Positions 7,692 through 15,253 of a DNA stretch of 23,623 nucleotides are shown one piece after another. Position 1 is the first letter of the stretch; every line of letters begins with the position of its first letter. Made by a program: the position numbers and the translations under genes. Location: the NCBI GenBank assembly GCA_013139435.1, contig WTAW01000224.1:1-23623 (forward strand). The letters are read 5' to 3'. The notes below the pieces were generated by a model. It saw only the letters and a program-made list of their open reading frames with translations, made no database searches and was not told the origin of the DNA. Source of the DNA: Candidatus Aminicenantota bacterium. Its GTDB lineage: Bacteria; Acidobacteriota; Aminicenantia; Aminicenantales; Aminicenantaceae.

Positions 7692-8663
7692 TTAGGCCAA
7701 AAGGTTGCCCCAGCAGTCCTTAGGATTCGATATAATCGATACGATCTGAGTTATCGAAGGATGTTTGACACACTCAAGAGCACTTTCAAATCTTGATTGT
7801 GCCATCTCTTTATCATCCAGACCTAAAATGGGGATTTGATCATACAGGATTGTCGTTTCCACAATTTTCTGTGAGATGTTATCAAAAAGGAATTTAGCGG
7901 ACTTTCGTATGTCGCTGACCGTGTTTTGGACAAATCCCTTTTGCCCTTTCTCGACATGTGGAAAAAGGATGTATACGGCTTTGGTGTTATGAAGTGTATC
8001 GAAGTCTGTGGCAAACAAAGACAGATCAAGGGCGATTTTCTCTTGCCAGAGTTTTTCCGGATCTGGCCTCTTTACATCGGGGAGAAATTGGGGAAAATCG
8101 TGGACGAGAGTTCCAAACCGCACATTGTCGACAAGAGAGCCCTTAAACCACTCGATCTGGTTATTCTCGATATTGAAGTGCACTGTTTCGGTGGAAAATA
8201 GCCGCATGCCTTTTGCCAATCCGCTGAGCAGATAGACGGTCTTCCCACTCCCTGCACCTCCGATGATGAGATAGAGGGCATGATATTTTTGGTCAAAAAG
8301 TGCGCACGCATGAAGGTTATAGATTTTGTGGTGTTTCTCGAGAAGATACAGAGCGTAGCGGTATAAAAATCCCTGATTACCCCAAAAGGAGAACCTTGGA
8401 TCAGAGACAGAGTGGGAAAGTTTCTCGAATGGACCTGAGAAAATATATCCCTTCCCCTGCCGTTCATAGCGAGGGGCTTCCGGTGATTCAAGGATCCGGA
8501 TATAGCCGTCAAGATAATCTGTGTAGGGGATTGGGTCGATACGATGGAAGTCTGTGAGAAGTGATTTCACTTCTATAGTGAATGGGAGATGAGGAAGAAG
8601 CTTTTTGTTGTCGGTCTCGATCCCAACAGTCGCTTTCAGAATCTTGAGTGCTAACCTGTACAT
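7692..8663 (-). CDS. HPr-kinase-like P-loop protein, function unknown
   Basis: This 323-residue protein has an LHACAL segment (about 117-122) followed by a P-loop, IIGGAGSGKT, at residues about 133-142. That arrangement is typical of the HPr kinase/phosphorylase C-terminal fold and the broader HprK-related group. It lacks an obvious N-terminal HprK regulatory domain, and no HPr or PTS genes are nearby, so true HPr phosphorylation is doubtful. HprK-related proteins elsewhere act on small molecules or accompany peptide-modification clusters. Here it lies between a methyltransferase gene (82 bp upstream) and comA (25 bp downstream) on the same strand. The ATG at 8663 is preceded by AAAGGAAT. The substrate is unknown. 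Confidence 0.65.
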   Translation of the reverse strand: MYRLALKILKATVGIETDNKKLLPHLPFTIEVKSLLTDFHRIDPIPYTDYLDGYIRILESPEAPRYERQGKGYIFSGPFEKLSHSVSDPRFSFWGNQGFLYRYALYLLEKHHKIYNLHACALFDQKYHALYLIIGGAGSGKTVYLLSGLAKGMRLFSTETVHFNIENNQIEWFKGSLVDNVRFGTLVHDFPQFLPDVKRPDPEKLWQEKIALDLSLFATDFDTLHNTKAVYILFPHVEKGQKGFVQNTVSDIRKSAKFLFDNISQKIVETTILYDQIPILGLDDKEMAQSRFESALECVKHPSITQIVSIISNPKDCWGNLLA

Positions 8664-8745
8664 TCTATTCCTTTCTTTGGTGAAGGCCTTATATCATACC
8701 CAATATCACTGGTGGCGTAAACCTTTCACGCGTGCATTTGCCAAG

Positions 8746-9438
8746 TCATTTGGTGGCGAGATGGATAGCCGCGAAGCTCAGAAAGGTTGAACGATATTTC
8801 ACCCTGCTGAATCCGGCCTGACGGAGCAGAGAAGAGAACTCTTCAGGAGGATAAAATCGTGGGACTGTATAGGCTAGATATCCGTACCCTGCTTTAGAGC
8901 CTGATAGAAATGAACCTATGGGCCTGACGATCTTTCTGATATAGAAATGAAAGAACTTTCGCAGAAGTTTTGAAGAAGGTTGACTCGTTTCAAGATTGAG
9001 AAATTGTCCGCCAGGCTTGAGGATGCGATAGAATTCTCTAAGGTGAGCGAGAAACTCCTCGCAATTCAGGTTCAAATTGCGTATCGAAAAAGAAATGGTC
9101 ACCAGATCGAATGTCTCATCTGGGAAGGGAAGAAGGGCCACGTCGGCTATAGCAAAATTGACGTGATGTTTATAATTTTTCTTTATTGCCTGGGATAACA
9201 TCGGGAAACTAAAATCCACGGAATAAATTTTCGTTGAGGCGTCTGCTCTGTGAGAAAGGTTGCGGGTCATCTCTCCTGTCCCGCTGCATACGTCCAACCA
9301 ATACTGGCCCTCCGCACGCGTGATTTCTCGTAAAGCTTTGTTTCTCCATAAAATGTCCAGGCCGAACGTTAGGATATGATTGATGGACTCATACGTTTCC
9401 GCCACTTCTTTGTAGATCTTCTGGACGCCTTTTCTCAT
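8746..9438 (-). CDS. UbiE/MenG-type quinone methyltransferase
   Basis: The 230-residue class I SAM-dependent methyltransferase carries the family start segment VAETYESINHILTFGLDILWR, SAM-binding motif I LDVCSGTGEMT, an acidic SAM-ribose contact in YSVDFSFPML, and DVALLPFPDETFDLVTISFSIRN, which aligns with the family's conserved AxxLPFxxxxFD...GLRN region. These enzymes C-methylate demethylmenaquinone (MenG) or a ubiquinone precursor (UbiE). Menaquinone is the more likely product in an anaerobic lineage, but this is inference. It heads the minus-strand operon with the HprK-like gene and comA. SFSIRN in place of SFGLRN is a modest deviation. Confidence 0.8.
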   Translation of the reverse strand: MRKGVQKIYKEVAETYESINHILTFGLDILWRNKALREITRAEGQYWLDVCSGTGEMTRNLSHRADASTKIYSVDFSFPMLSQAIKKNYKHHVNFAIADVALLPFPDETFDLVTISFSIRNLNLNCEEFLAHLREFYRILKPGGQFLNLETSQPSSKLLRKFFHFYIRKIVRPIGSFLSGSKAGYGYLAYTVPRFYPPEEFSSLLRQAGFSRVKYRSTFLSFAAIHLATK

Positions 9439-9451
9439 AATCTTTCAGCCC

Positions 9452-9480
9452 ATACTAAGCAATAACATTAAAATATTCAA
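9452..9480 (-). promoter_or_regulatory. Possible sigma-70 promoter for the methyltransferase operon
   Basis: On the minus strand TTGAAT (9480-9475) and TAGTAT (9457-9452) are separated by 17 bp, ending 13 bp before the ATG at 9438. That leaves only a very short leader. The boxes are imperfect, so this is a tentative call from position and spacing. Confidence 0.4.
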
Positions 9481-9605
9481 GCCATCACAGATAAGGAAAC
9501 GGATCTGCCATCTGTTTACACCGAACTGCTCGAGGGATACAAGAACTGAAATAACTAATATCAGCACAACTCATTGACTGGTTGAATACATTCGTGGTTT
9601 ACTAG

Positions 9606-9801
9606 CCTGAATTATTCACGAGTTGAGGTTGCCGCAGATGCAAGGCGTCGGCCCATGAAGACGTGGTCATCCACTTCGAATGAGCCGCAACGAAGCAGAT
9701 GCGATAAGATCAGCTCGCCCGAAGGGTAAAAGATGCTGACAATAAGATATTGAATGATTTTAGAGCATAAATTTGGAAGCAGCTTTTATGAATAATTCAG
9801 G
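9606..9801. mobile_element. Second MITE-like element, same termini as the one at 6705
   Basis: The element begins CCTGAATTATTCA (9606-9618) and ends TGAATAATTCAGG (9789-9801), a perfect 13-bp inverted repeat. Read inward from the right end, the first 18 bases (CCTGAATTATTCATAAAA) are identical to the left end of the 6705-6849 element, so they share a family. The interiors differ, and this copy is longer (196 bp against 145 bp). GCAGATGC occurs twice inside (9634-9641 and 9695-9702). Flanking 4-mers CTAG and AGAG do not form a clean target duplication, suggesting an older copy. It sits upstream of the amidohydrolase and could affect its expression. Confidence 0.65.
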
Positions 9802-9847
9802 AGAGTTGTGATGAGCTAGTTTAGGCTCATACACTCGAGGAGGTCCT

Positions 9848-11671
9848 ATGAAAACAAAAATCTTAGTCACATGTTTTGTTATGACAACACTTCTGGCCTT
9901 TCTTTTAATCTTTCCCAGTTGGGGAAACAATGCCCCTGAAGATTCTTATGATGTTCTCATTAAGAACGGTAAGGTCTTTGATGGGTCTCTGAAAAATGCT
10001 GTCAATGCAGATATCGCTATTCGGCGGGATACGATCGTCAAAATTGCCAGGTCGATCAAGGGGAATGCGAATACTATTATTGATGCCCGCGGTCTGTATG
10101 TAAGCCCTGGATTCATTGACCTCCACACGCATGTGGATCGCAACATGTATTTCCCTGAGAACAGAGCGATATTCAATTACCTGAAACAGGGAGTCACCTC
10201 TGTTGTTGTCGGACAATGTGGCGGAAGCGCCTGGCCTATCTTGGAAAAAGCGGAAGACCAGATCAAGAGATGGACAGAAGAGGGGATCGTTCCAAATGCC
10301 GCCTTGCTGGTCGGCCATGGAACAGTCAGACAGATCGTTATGGGGATGGAGAACAGAGTTCCCACTCCTGAAGAGCTGGAAGAAATGAAAGCGCTGGTCA
10401 AAGAAGCTATGGATCAAGGCGCTCATGGAATATCTACGGGCCTGATCTATCTGCCGGGCCGATATTCTGAAACAGATGAGGTTATCGAGCTCGTTAAAAT
10501 CGTTGCGCCATACAAGGGTATTTATCACACTCACATTCGTGATGAAAGAAACAGACTCCTCGACGCGGTCACAGAGGCGATCGAGATATCCAAAAAAACA
10601 AATGTACCCGCACACATATCCCATTTCAAAGTGATGGGAAAGGAAAATTGGGGGCTTGTCAAGGACGCGTGTACACTCATAGAACAAGCCAATTCTGAAG
10701 GATTGACCATAACGGCAGACCAGTATCCCTATCAATTCGCTAACGGGAATCCTTACAGGAGTCCTATTCCCCGTTCGACATGGGTAGGGGATAGAGAGGT
10801 TCCGAGGCTTTCGTCATCAGATATCAACATGATCTTCGATCACCTCAGAGATGCACAATTGATAGATCTCTACACAAAGATCACACCCTACATTCCACTC
10901 AATGAACATCATAAACAGTATCTCGACGAGATGCCTCGGCAAAGACTTGTCGAGTTGGTGGGCCGGAGCTTGATCAGCACCGGGGATTTTTCGGGCCCTG
11001 ATAATGCTCGATCGAGGATGCTCTTTCTGAAACGCATAAACGACCCAAAGGAAGCTGCAAAGATCCAGGGGGAAATCACCGAGTACATCGAGAACCTCAT
11101 AGGGGCCGATAGATTCATTGTGGGAATCTGTGTGGAGAAAAACCTAGAAGGGAAATCCATCAAACAAGTGGCTGATCTCAAGGGGATATCCATTGCAGAT
11201 GCCGCAATCGAGCTAGAACTCATGGGAGCGAAAATCGTTCCTTTACAGATGTGTGAAGAGGATATCGAATACATCATGAAAAAAAGTTATGTCGGGACAG
11301 GGAGTGATGGGGTAGCCCCCTACTACGGGATCGGATTGACTCACATACGCTCCTATTCCACATTTCTCCACAAGATAAAAAAATATGCCACACAGAGAAA
11401 GTCCGTCTCCGTCCCCCATGTCATTCGATCCCAAACAGCTCTCCCCGCAGATATTATGAACTGGCAAGACCGTGGATGGATCAAAGAGGGGTATAAAGCC
11501 GATATCGTCATCTTTGACCTGGACAACATAAAGACAAAAACATCCATATCCAATCCTCATCAATACAGTGAAGGTGTTGAATATCTCATCATCAACGGGA
11601 AGATGGTCCTGGATAAGGGCGATTGGACGGGTATTCTGCCTGGAAAAATCTTGAAACCGAATATGCCATAA
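9848..11671 (+). CDS. Secreted N-acyl-D-amino-acid deacylase-like amidohydrolase
   Basis: The 607-residue protein starts with a signal peptide (MKTKILVTCFVMTTLLAFLL, then IFPSWG), so it is probably periplasmic or secreted. The amidohydrolase metal site is visible: GFIDLHTHVD with His93 and His95, then VVVGQCGGS whose Cys matches the metal-binding cysteine of D-aminoacylases, later histidines in YHTHIRDERN and AHISHFKVMG, and GSDGVAPY near the C-terminal end of the barrel. The N- and C-terminal beta-sandwich parts typical of the family are present (DVLIKNGKVFDG; YKADIVIFDLD). The family removes acyl groups from D-amino acids; at 607 residues it is longer than the roughly 480-residue characterised enzymes. 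The ATG has GAGGAGG at 9837-9843. It appears monocistronic and ends tail-to-tail with the MFS gene 40 bp away. Confidence 0.85.
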   Translation: MKTKILVTCFVMTTLLAFLLIFPSWGNNAPEDSYDVLIKNGKVFDGSLKNAVNADIAIRRDTIVKIARSIKGNANTIIDARGLYVSPGFIDLHTHVDRNMYFPENRAIFNYLKQGVTSVVVGQCGGSAWPILEKAEDQIKRWTEEGIVPNAALLVGHGTVRQIVMGMENRVPTPEELEEMKALVKEAMDQGAHGISTGLIYLPGRYSETDEVIELVKIVAPYKGIYHTHIRDERNRLLDAVTEAIEISKKTNVPAHISHFKVMGKENWGLVKDACTLIEQANSEGLTITADQYPYQFANGNPYRSPIPRSTWVGDREVPRLSSSDINMIFDHLRDAQLIDLYTKITPYIPLNEHHKQYLDEMPRQRLVELVGRSLISTGDFSGPDNARSRMLFLKRINDPKEAAKIQGEITEYIENLIGADRFIVGICVEKNLEGKSIKQVADLKGISIADAAIELELMGAKIVPLQMCEEDIEYIMKKSYVGTGSDGVAPYYGIGLTHIRSYSTFLHKIKKYATQRKSVSVPHVIRSQTALPADIMNWQDRGWIKEGYKADIVIFDLDNIKTKTSISNPHQYSEGVEYLIINGKMVLDKGDWTGILPGKILKPNMP

Positions 11672-11711
11672 TCAAGATGGATTTGATCGAATTCTGAGCA
11701 AGACAAACAGA

Positions 11712-12863
11712 TTAAATGGATTTTCTCTTTTTGATAAAGTAAGCCGTTGTGAAGATGCCCAAAATAGCGACAAAGATAAAGGGAGAATTGATTCCCAAAG
11801 CATCTGATAGAAAGCCTGCCATGAGACTGACGACTGCACCGGCAAACATCTGAACATTAGCGACTATACTGAATGCCTGAGTCTGGATCCCGGCAGACAC
11901 TCTATTTCCCACCGCAGATTGAAGGGCGGGATAGATCATAAAAAGGAAGGCGCCAAAGAGAACGAGGCTGATCGCCGCCAGTTCTTTAATGGGGGAGAGT
12001 CCCAGAATGCCTAGAAATAGCGTTGAGCCTGAAAAGCCAAACAGGATGATGTTGCGCCGTCCTATTTTTTGACTCAAATAGCCTAAAAGATAAGGCATCA
12101 GGGTACCAATGGCGATCCAAAGAGCGAGATACAGTCCTGTCTTGCCCAAAGAAACATGAAATTTGTGATGAAAAAGTGAGGGTGCGTAGAAAACAGTCGT
12201 TCCCCAGCAGGCTCCTCCGAAGAAGAAGCCGGGAAAATACTCGGAGGTTTCATTTATTGCTTGCTTCCAAGAACGCGCTTCCGGAGGCTGGATGTCGGCA
12301 TTCATTGTGGATGTCTTTTTCACAGTGAGAAAACTTATCGTCCCCAAAACAAATAAGATAACCGCAAGAGAGAGAAGGGGTGTTCGCCAACCTAAGCTCT
12401 GAGCGATAAATCCAGTTGCAATAAACGCGAGAAACAGACCGATATTTCCCGAACCACTTTGAACACCCATAGCAAAATCCAAAGCCTTGTCCGGATGTGA
12501 TATGGAAACAGTTGCAACACCCACGGAATGGTAAAAACTTACAAAGATACGCATCACGAGATAAAACAGCAGCAATGTGCCAAAGGACCATGAGAATGTT
12601 ATCAGAACAAGGGAGAGAGAGATTCCCGCAAGGCTGATCAGGAGTATATGTCTGTATTCGTATTTGTGGGCGTAATGCGCGATGATGAGTTGACATACAA
12701 GTGTCATCATCAGTCCCAGATTGGAAAGAATACCGATGTGGGTGTACTTGGTGATGATGGATTGCTGGCTGTACAGTAGGGGAAAGATCATGGGCACAGT
12801 GACAGTGGCGGCATCGTTGAGACCATGGAAGATCGAAGCGGAAAAGAGAATCCTTTTGGACAT
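11712..12863 (-). CDS. Major facilitator superfamily transporter
   Basis: The 383-residue product is hydrophobic throughout with about 11-12 predicted membrane segments by eye. A central hydrophilic loop (about residues 185-205, including KKTSTMNADIQPPEARSWKQ) separates the two six-helix bundles. The N-terminal FHGLNDAATVTVPMIFPLLY resembles the start of fosmidomycin-resistance-type MFS proteins, and YLSQKIGRRNIILFGFSGS is a typical MFS loop motif. No substrate can be assigned. It is the third gene of a minus-strand group after the LOG and RlpA genes, but an 88-bp gap precedes it, so it may have its own promoter. No clear ribosome-binding site precedes ATG 12863. Confidence 0.82.
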   Translation of the reverse strand: MSKRILFSASIFHGLNDAATVTVPMIFPLLYSQQSIITKYTHIGILSNLGLMMTLVCQLIIAHYAHKYEYRHILLISLAGISLSLVLITFSWSFGTLLLFYLVMRIFVSFYHSVGVATVSISHPDKALDFAMGVQSGSGNIGLFLAFIATGFIAQSLGWRTPLLSLAVILFVLGTISFLTVKKTSTMNADIQPPEARSWKQAINETSEYFPGFFFGGACWGTTVFYAPSLFHHKFHVSLGKTGLYLALWIAIGTLMPYLLGYLSQKIGRRNIILFGFSGSTLFLGILGLSPIKELAAISLVLFGAFLFMIYPALQSAVGNRVSAGIQTQAFSIVANVQMFAGAVVSLMAGFLSDALGINSPFIFVAILGIFTTAYFIKKRKSI

Positions 12864-12951
12864 TTTTGAGATAGATCGACCTTTTCAGTCAGATACGACA
12901 GTTTATTCTCTAGTTCTTAATAATGCAAATACCGGATTCGTTATAGTGAAT

Positions 12952-13635
12952 TTAAAACTCTTCCACGATAAAAGCCACACGCCCCCCCTTGTGGAGTCTG
13001 CGAGTGATCGATTCGGCGTCATCTCTATCAGTGGCTCTGATCCTCACTCTGTAAAAAGTCTGTGTGGGAGTCTGGAACGTGGACACGTACACCTCTTTAA
13101 AGGCCTTTTTAAGGTTTTTTTGGAGAGATCTGGCATTTTCTTTATTTGTAAAGGATCCCACCTGCACGGCGTATTGCTGTGAGGATTTTGGCGGCGACTC
13201 ATCTGCCAAAATTTCGATTTTCACGGGAATGACACCAGGACCGACGGCGTCCAACACTTGTGCAGCAGCATAAGAGAGGTCGATGATCCGCCCTTCCACA
13301 AACGGGCCTCGATCGTTGATCTTGACCTTTACCGATTTACCGTTATCCATATTCGTCACCATGACATAAGTGCCAAAAGGAAGAGTCCGATGAGCTGCTG
13401 TCATGTCATACATATTGTAAACCTCTCTGCTGGAAGTGGTCTTGCCATGAAAATTCGGCCCGTACCAAGATGCAAGTCCGGTCTGTATAAGGGAGGGCTC
13501 TTTTTTTGGGAGGCTGCTGCACGAATACATCAGGAGAGCTGCAGTGAGGACAAAAAGGAACGCTTTTATCCGGATACAATATGATACCGTCATCTGTTCA
13601 GTGTTTAATTTTTTACTTCTTGCTTTTTCTGTCAC
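12952..13635 (-). CDS. rlpA: RlpA-like septal-ring lytic transglycosylase lipoprotein with SPOR domain
   Basis: The 227-residue product has a lipoprotein signal ending LLMYSC, then the RlpA double-psi beta-barrel (QTGLASWYGPNFHGKTTSSR ... INDRGPFVEGRIIDLSYAAA, about residues 50-145). A C-terminal SPOR domain (YAVQVGSFTNKENARSLQKN to the end) binds denuded glycan at the septum. RlpA cleaves such peptidoglycan at the outer membrane. I give the GTG start at 13635 because it overlaps the LOG stop as GTGA. An in-frame ATG at 13593 would leave a more ordinary 24-residue signal peptide before the lipobox cysteine and is a real alternative, though it too lacks a good ribosome-binding site. Confidence 0.9.
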   Translation of the reverse strand: MTEKARSKKLNTEQMTVSYCIRIKAFLFVLTAALLMYSCSSLPKKEPSLIQTGLASWYGPNFHGKTTSSREVYNMYDMTAAHRTLPFGTYVMVTNMDNGKSVKVKINDRGPFVEGRIIDLSYAAAQVLDAVGPGVIPVKIEILADESPPKSSQQYAVQVGSFTNKENARSLQKNLKKAFKEVYVSTFQTPTQTFYRVRIRATDRDDAESITRRLHKGGRVAFIVEEF

Positions 13636-14363
13636 AAAAGAGTTTCAAACTTTTCTTTCAGGAGCAAAAATGTCTCTTCGGGGTTTGAACAGTACTGGAA
13701 GAGATGGATATCTTCGGGTGATATGGCATCGTGTTCCAAGAGTGCTTCAAAATTCACGACCTCTCTCCAATATTTTTCACCGTAGAGACAAATGGGAAGA
13801 ACTTTTTTTTGCATTTTTTCTGTTTGGATTAGAGTCAGCGTCTCGAAGATCTCATCCAAAGTGCCGTAACCCCCTGGGAAGGCGATCACAGCTTTGGCTT
13901 GGTAGACGAGCCAAAATTTCCGCATAAAAAAATAGTGGAACAGGAACGAAAGTTCAGGGGAGATATAAGGATTGGGGAACTGCTCATGAGGCAAAGAGAT
14001 ATTCATTCCGATGGATTTCCCACCTGCTCTTGAGGCGCCTCTGTTGGCTGCTTCCATTATGCCTGGACCTCCCCCTGTGCAAATGACAAAATTTTTCCCT
14101 TTGGGTTTAAGTTTTATCGCCCACTTGGCCAATCGGAAAGCCAACTCCTCGGCTTCCCAATAATATTTTCCGAGAACACTGTCTTTTTTGTTTGGGTCTG
14201 CTCTTGAAGAGCCAAGAAACAGCACTGTGCTGTTCACTTTGAGATGTCTCATTCTTTGCAGGGGTTCCAGGTACTCACTTAAGATCCTTATGACACGAGC
14301 ATCCCTTGAATCTAAAAAATTCAGATTTTTATACGCTTTTTCGGGGACGAAGAAGTCTTCCAT
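13632..14363 (-). CDS. LOG-family protein (nucleoside 5'-monophosphate phosphoribohydrolase-like)
   Basis: The 243-residue Rossmann-fold protein shows both LOG signatures: GGGPGIMEAANRGA and PGGYGTLDEIFE, the latter being the PGGxGTxxE motif. LOG enzymes release a base from nucleoside 5'-monophosphates (in plants, active cytokinins); many were once misnamed lysine decarboxylases. The bacterial role is often unclear. ATG 14363 has an AAGGAAGG site. The stop overlaps the RlpA start by 4 bases, indicating an operon. The divergent neighbour is a purine-biosynthesis gene, which would fit nucleotide metabolism but proves nothing. Confidence 0.87.
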   Translation of the reverse strand: MEDFFVPEKAYKNLNFLDSRDARVIRILSEYLEPLQRMRHLKVNSTVLFLGSSRADPNKKDSVLGKYYWEAEELAFRLAKWAIKLKPKGKNFVICTGGGPGIMEAANRGASRAGGKSIGMNISLPHEQFPNPYISPELSFLFHYFFMRKFWLVYQAKAVIAFPGGYGTLDEIFETLTLIQTEKMQKKVLPICLYGEKYWREVVNFEALLEHDAISPEDIHLFQYCSNPEETFLLLKEKFETLL

Positions 14364-14411
14364 GAAATGCCTTCCTTTGAGTGTATTGCCCTTTATCAGG
14401 TCGAGGACAAT

Positions 14412-14478
14412 GATATCACAAAAGAGAGAAATAATCGGGATGATTTTGATTTTGACTTCGGATATGTCCTGTGATATC
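14412..14478. promoter_or_regulatory. Inverted GATATCACA/TGTGATATC pair in divergent promoter region
   Basis: GATATCACA (14412-14420) and TGTGATATC (14470-14478) form a perfect 9-bp inverted repeat with 49 bp between, inside the gap between the LOG gene and purO. Each half contains the palindrome GATATC. The paired placement suggests operator sites for one factor controlling both directions. This is inference from symmetry only; no matching regulator was identified. Confidence 0.35.
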
Positions 14479-14509
14479 TATACAATCTTGGAGAGCCGAG
14501 CGTATCCTC

Positions 14510-15253
14510 ATGAGTAAAGATTTTTCCAATTTGAGAGAAAAAGAATATCCCGGAAGGTTGATCATCATAGGGAGAGATCTGTCGGATAAAAACGCTATCA
14601 TCGTGTATGCCATAACGGGAAGATCCCCATCCAGTCAGGCAAGGAAGATAGACCTGACGACGGAGGGAGCCTGGGTAAAACCTACAGATGAAAAGATCCT
14701 GAGAGAGGGAAACAGAGATTTGCTCATCTATCCCGCAATTCTTTTTGGACAGAGTCTTGCGGTTAGCAACGGGAAACAGACCAAGGATATCAAATACCAT
14801 CTCTCTTCAGGTTTGGATCCTACTGACATTCTATCCTCTGCGCTGCGTCATTGGGAATATGAGCCCGATGCTCCATCTTTTACGCCCAGGATCAGCGGAT
14901 GTGTTCTCCCTGATGGGAGAGCGGCCTTGAGCATCATAAAAAGAGCCGAAGATGGCTCCTCCTCAAAACAGTATTTCAACGTCCTCATGCGTCCTGGAGA
15001 AGGAAAGATGATCTCTACCTATTCAGGGGAAAACAGAGATCCTCTCCCGTCTTTTCGTGGAGAGCCCGAGGATGTCAAGTTAACTCATGATAGTGCGGAG
15101 AAGACAGCCAAAACTGTCTATTCGGCCTTGATGCCCCAAAAAAGAGACCATGATTTCAGAGTGGCTGTGGTGTGTGTGTTTTCAGGAGAGCAATCAGAGT
15201 CTGATTTTAACATATCTGTGATAAACAGATCGGAGATTATAAAAAATGAGTAA
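14510..15253 (+). CDS. purO: PurO-type IMP cyclohydrolase
   Basis: I start at ATG 14510 (247 residues); GGAGAG at 14490-14495 is somewhat distant, and a GTG at 14471 in frame is an alternative. The sequence YPGRLIIIGRDLSDKNAIIVYAITGRSPSSQ matches the N-terminus of archaeal-type PurO (Pfam IMP_cyclohyd), which closes FAICAR to IMP, the last step of de novo purine synthesis. It is longer than archaeal PurO (about 200 residues), as bacterial members are. The gene overlaps the next one, a stand-alone AICAR transformylase, by 8 bases, so the two final steps are encoded by coupled genes in place of bifunctional PurH. Confidence 0.83.
   Translation: MSKDFSNLREKEYPGRLIIIGRDLSDKNAIIVYAITGRSPSSQARKIDLTTEGAWVKPTDEKILREGNRDLLIYPAILFGQSLAVSNGKQTKDIKYHLSSGLDPTDILSSALRHWEYEPDAPSFTPRISGCVLPDGRAALSIIKRAEDGSSSKQYFNVLMRPGEGKMISTYSGENRDPLPSFRGEPEDVKLTHDSAEKTAKTVYSALMPQKRDHDFRVAVVCVFSGEQSESDFNISVINRSEIIKNE

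Larger units (their letters stand above)
9439..9847. other. 409-bp divergent intergenic region
   Basis: The region separates the minus-strand methyltransferase operon from the plus-strand amidohydrolase. It holds a candidate promoter at 9452-9480, about 125 bp with no recognised feature, and a 196-bp MITE-like element (9606-9801). A strong GAGGAGG ribosome-binding site lies at 9837-9843. I see no convincing ORF in it. Confidence 0.6.

Noticed and set aside
6705..9801. CRISPR array or direct-repeat array made by the CCTGAATTATTCA copies
   Set aside because: The copies are in inverted pairs at element ends and far apart, not regularly spaced direct repeats, and no cas genes are present.
9905..10735. 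276-residue minus-strand ORF opposite the amidohydrolase gene
   Set aside because: It mirrors the codons of the well-supported amidohydrolase and shows no family features.
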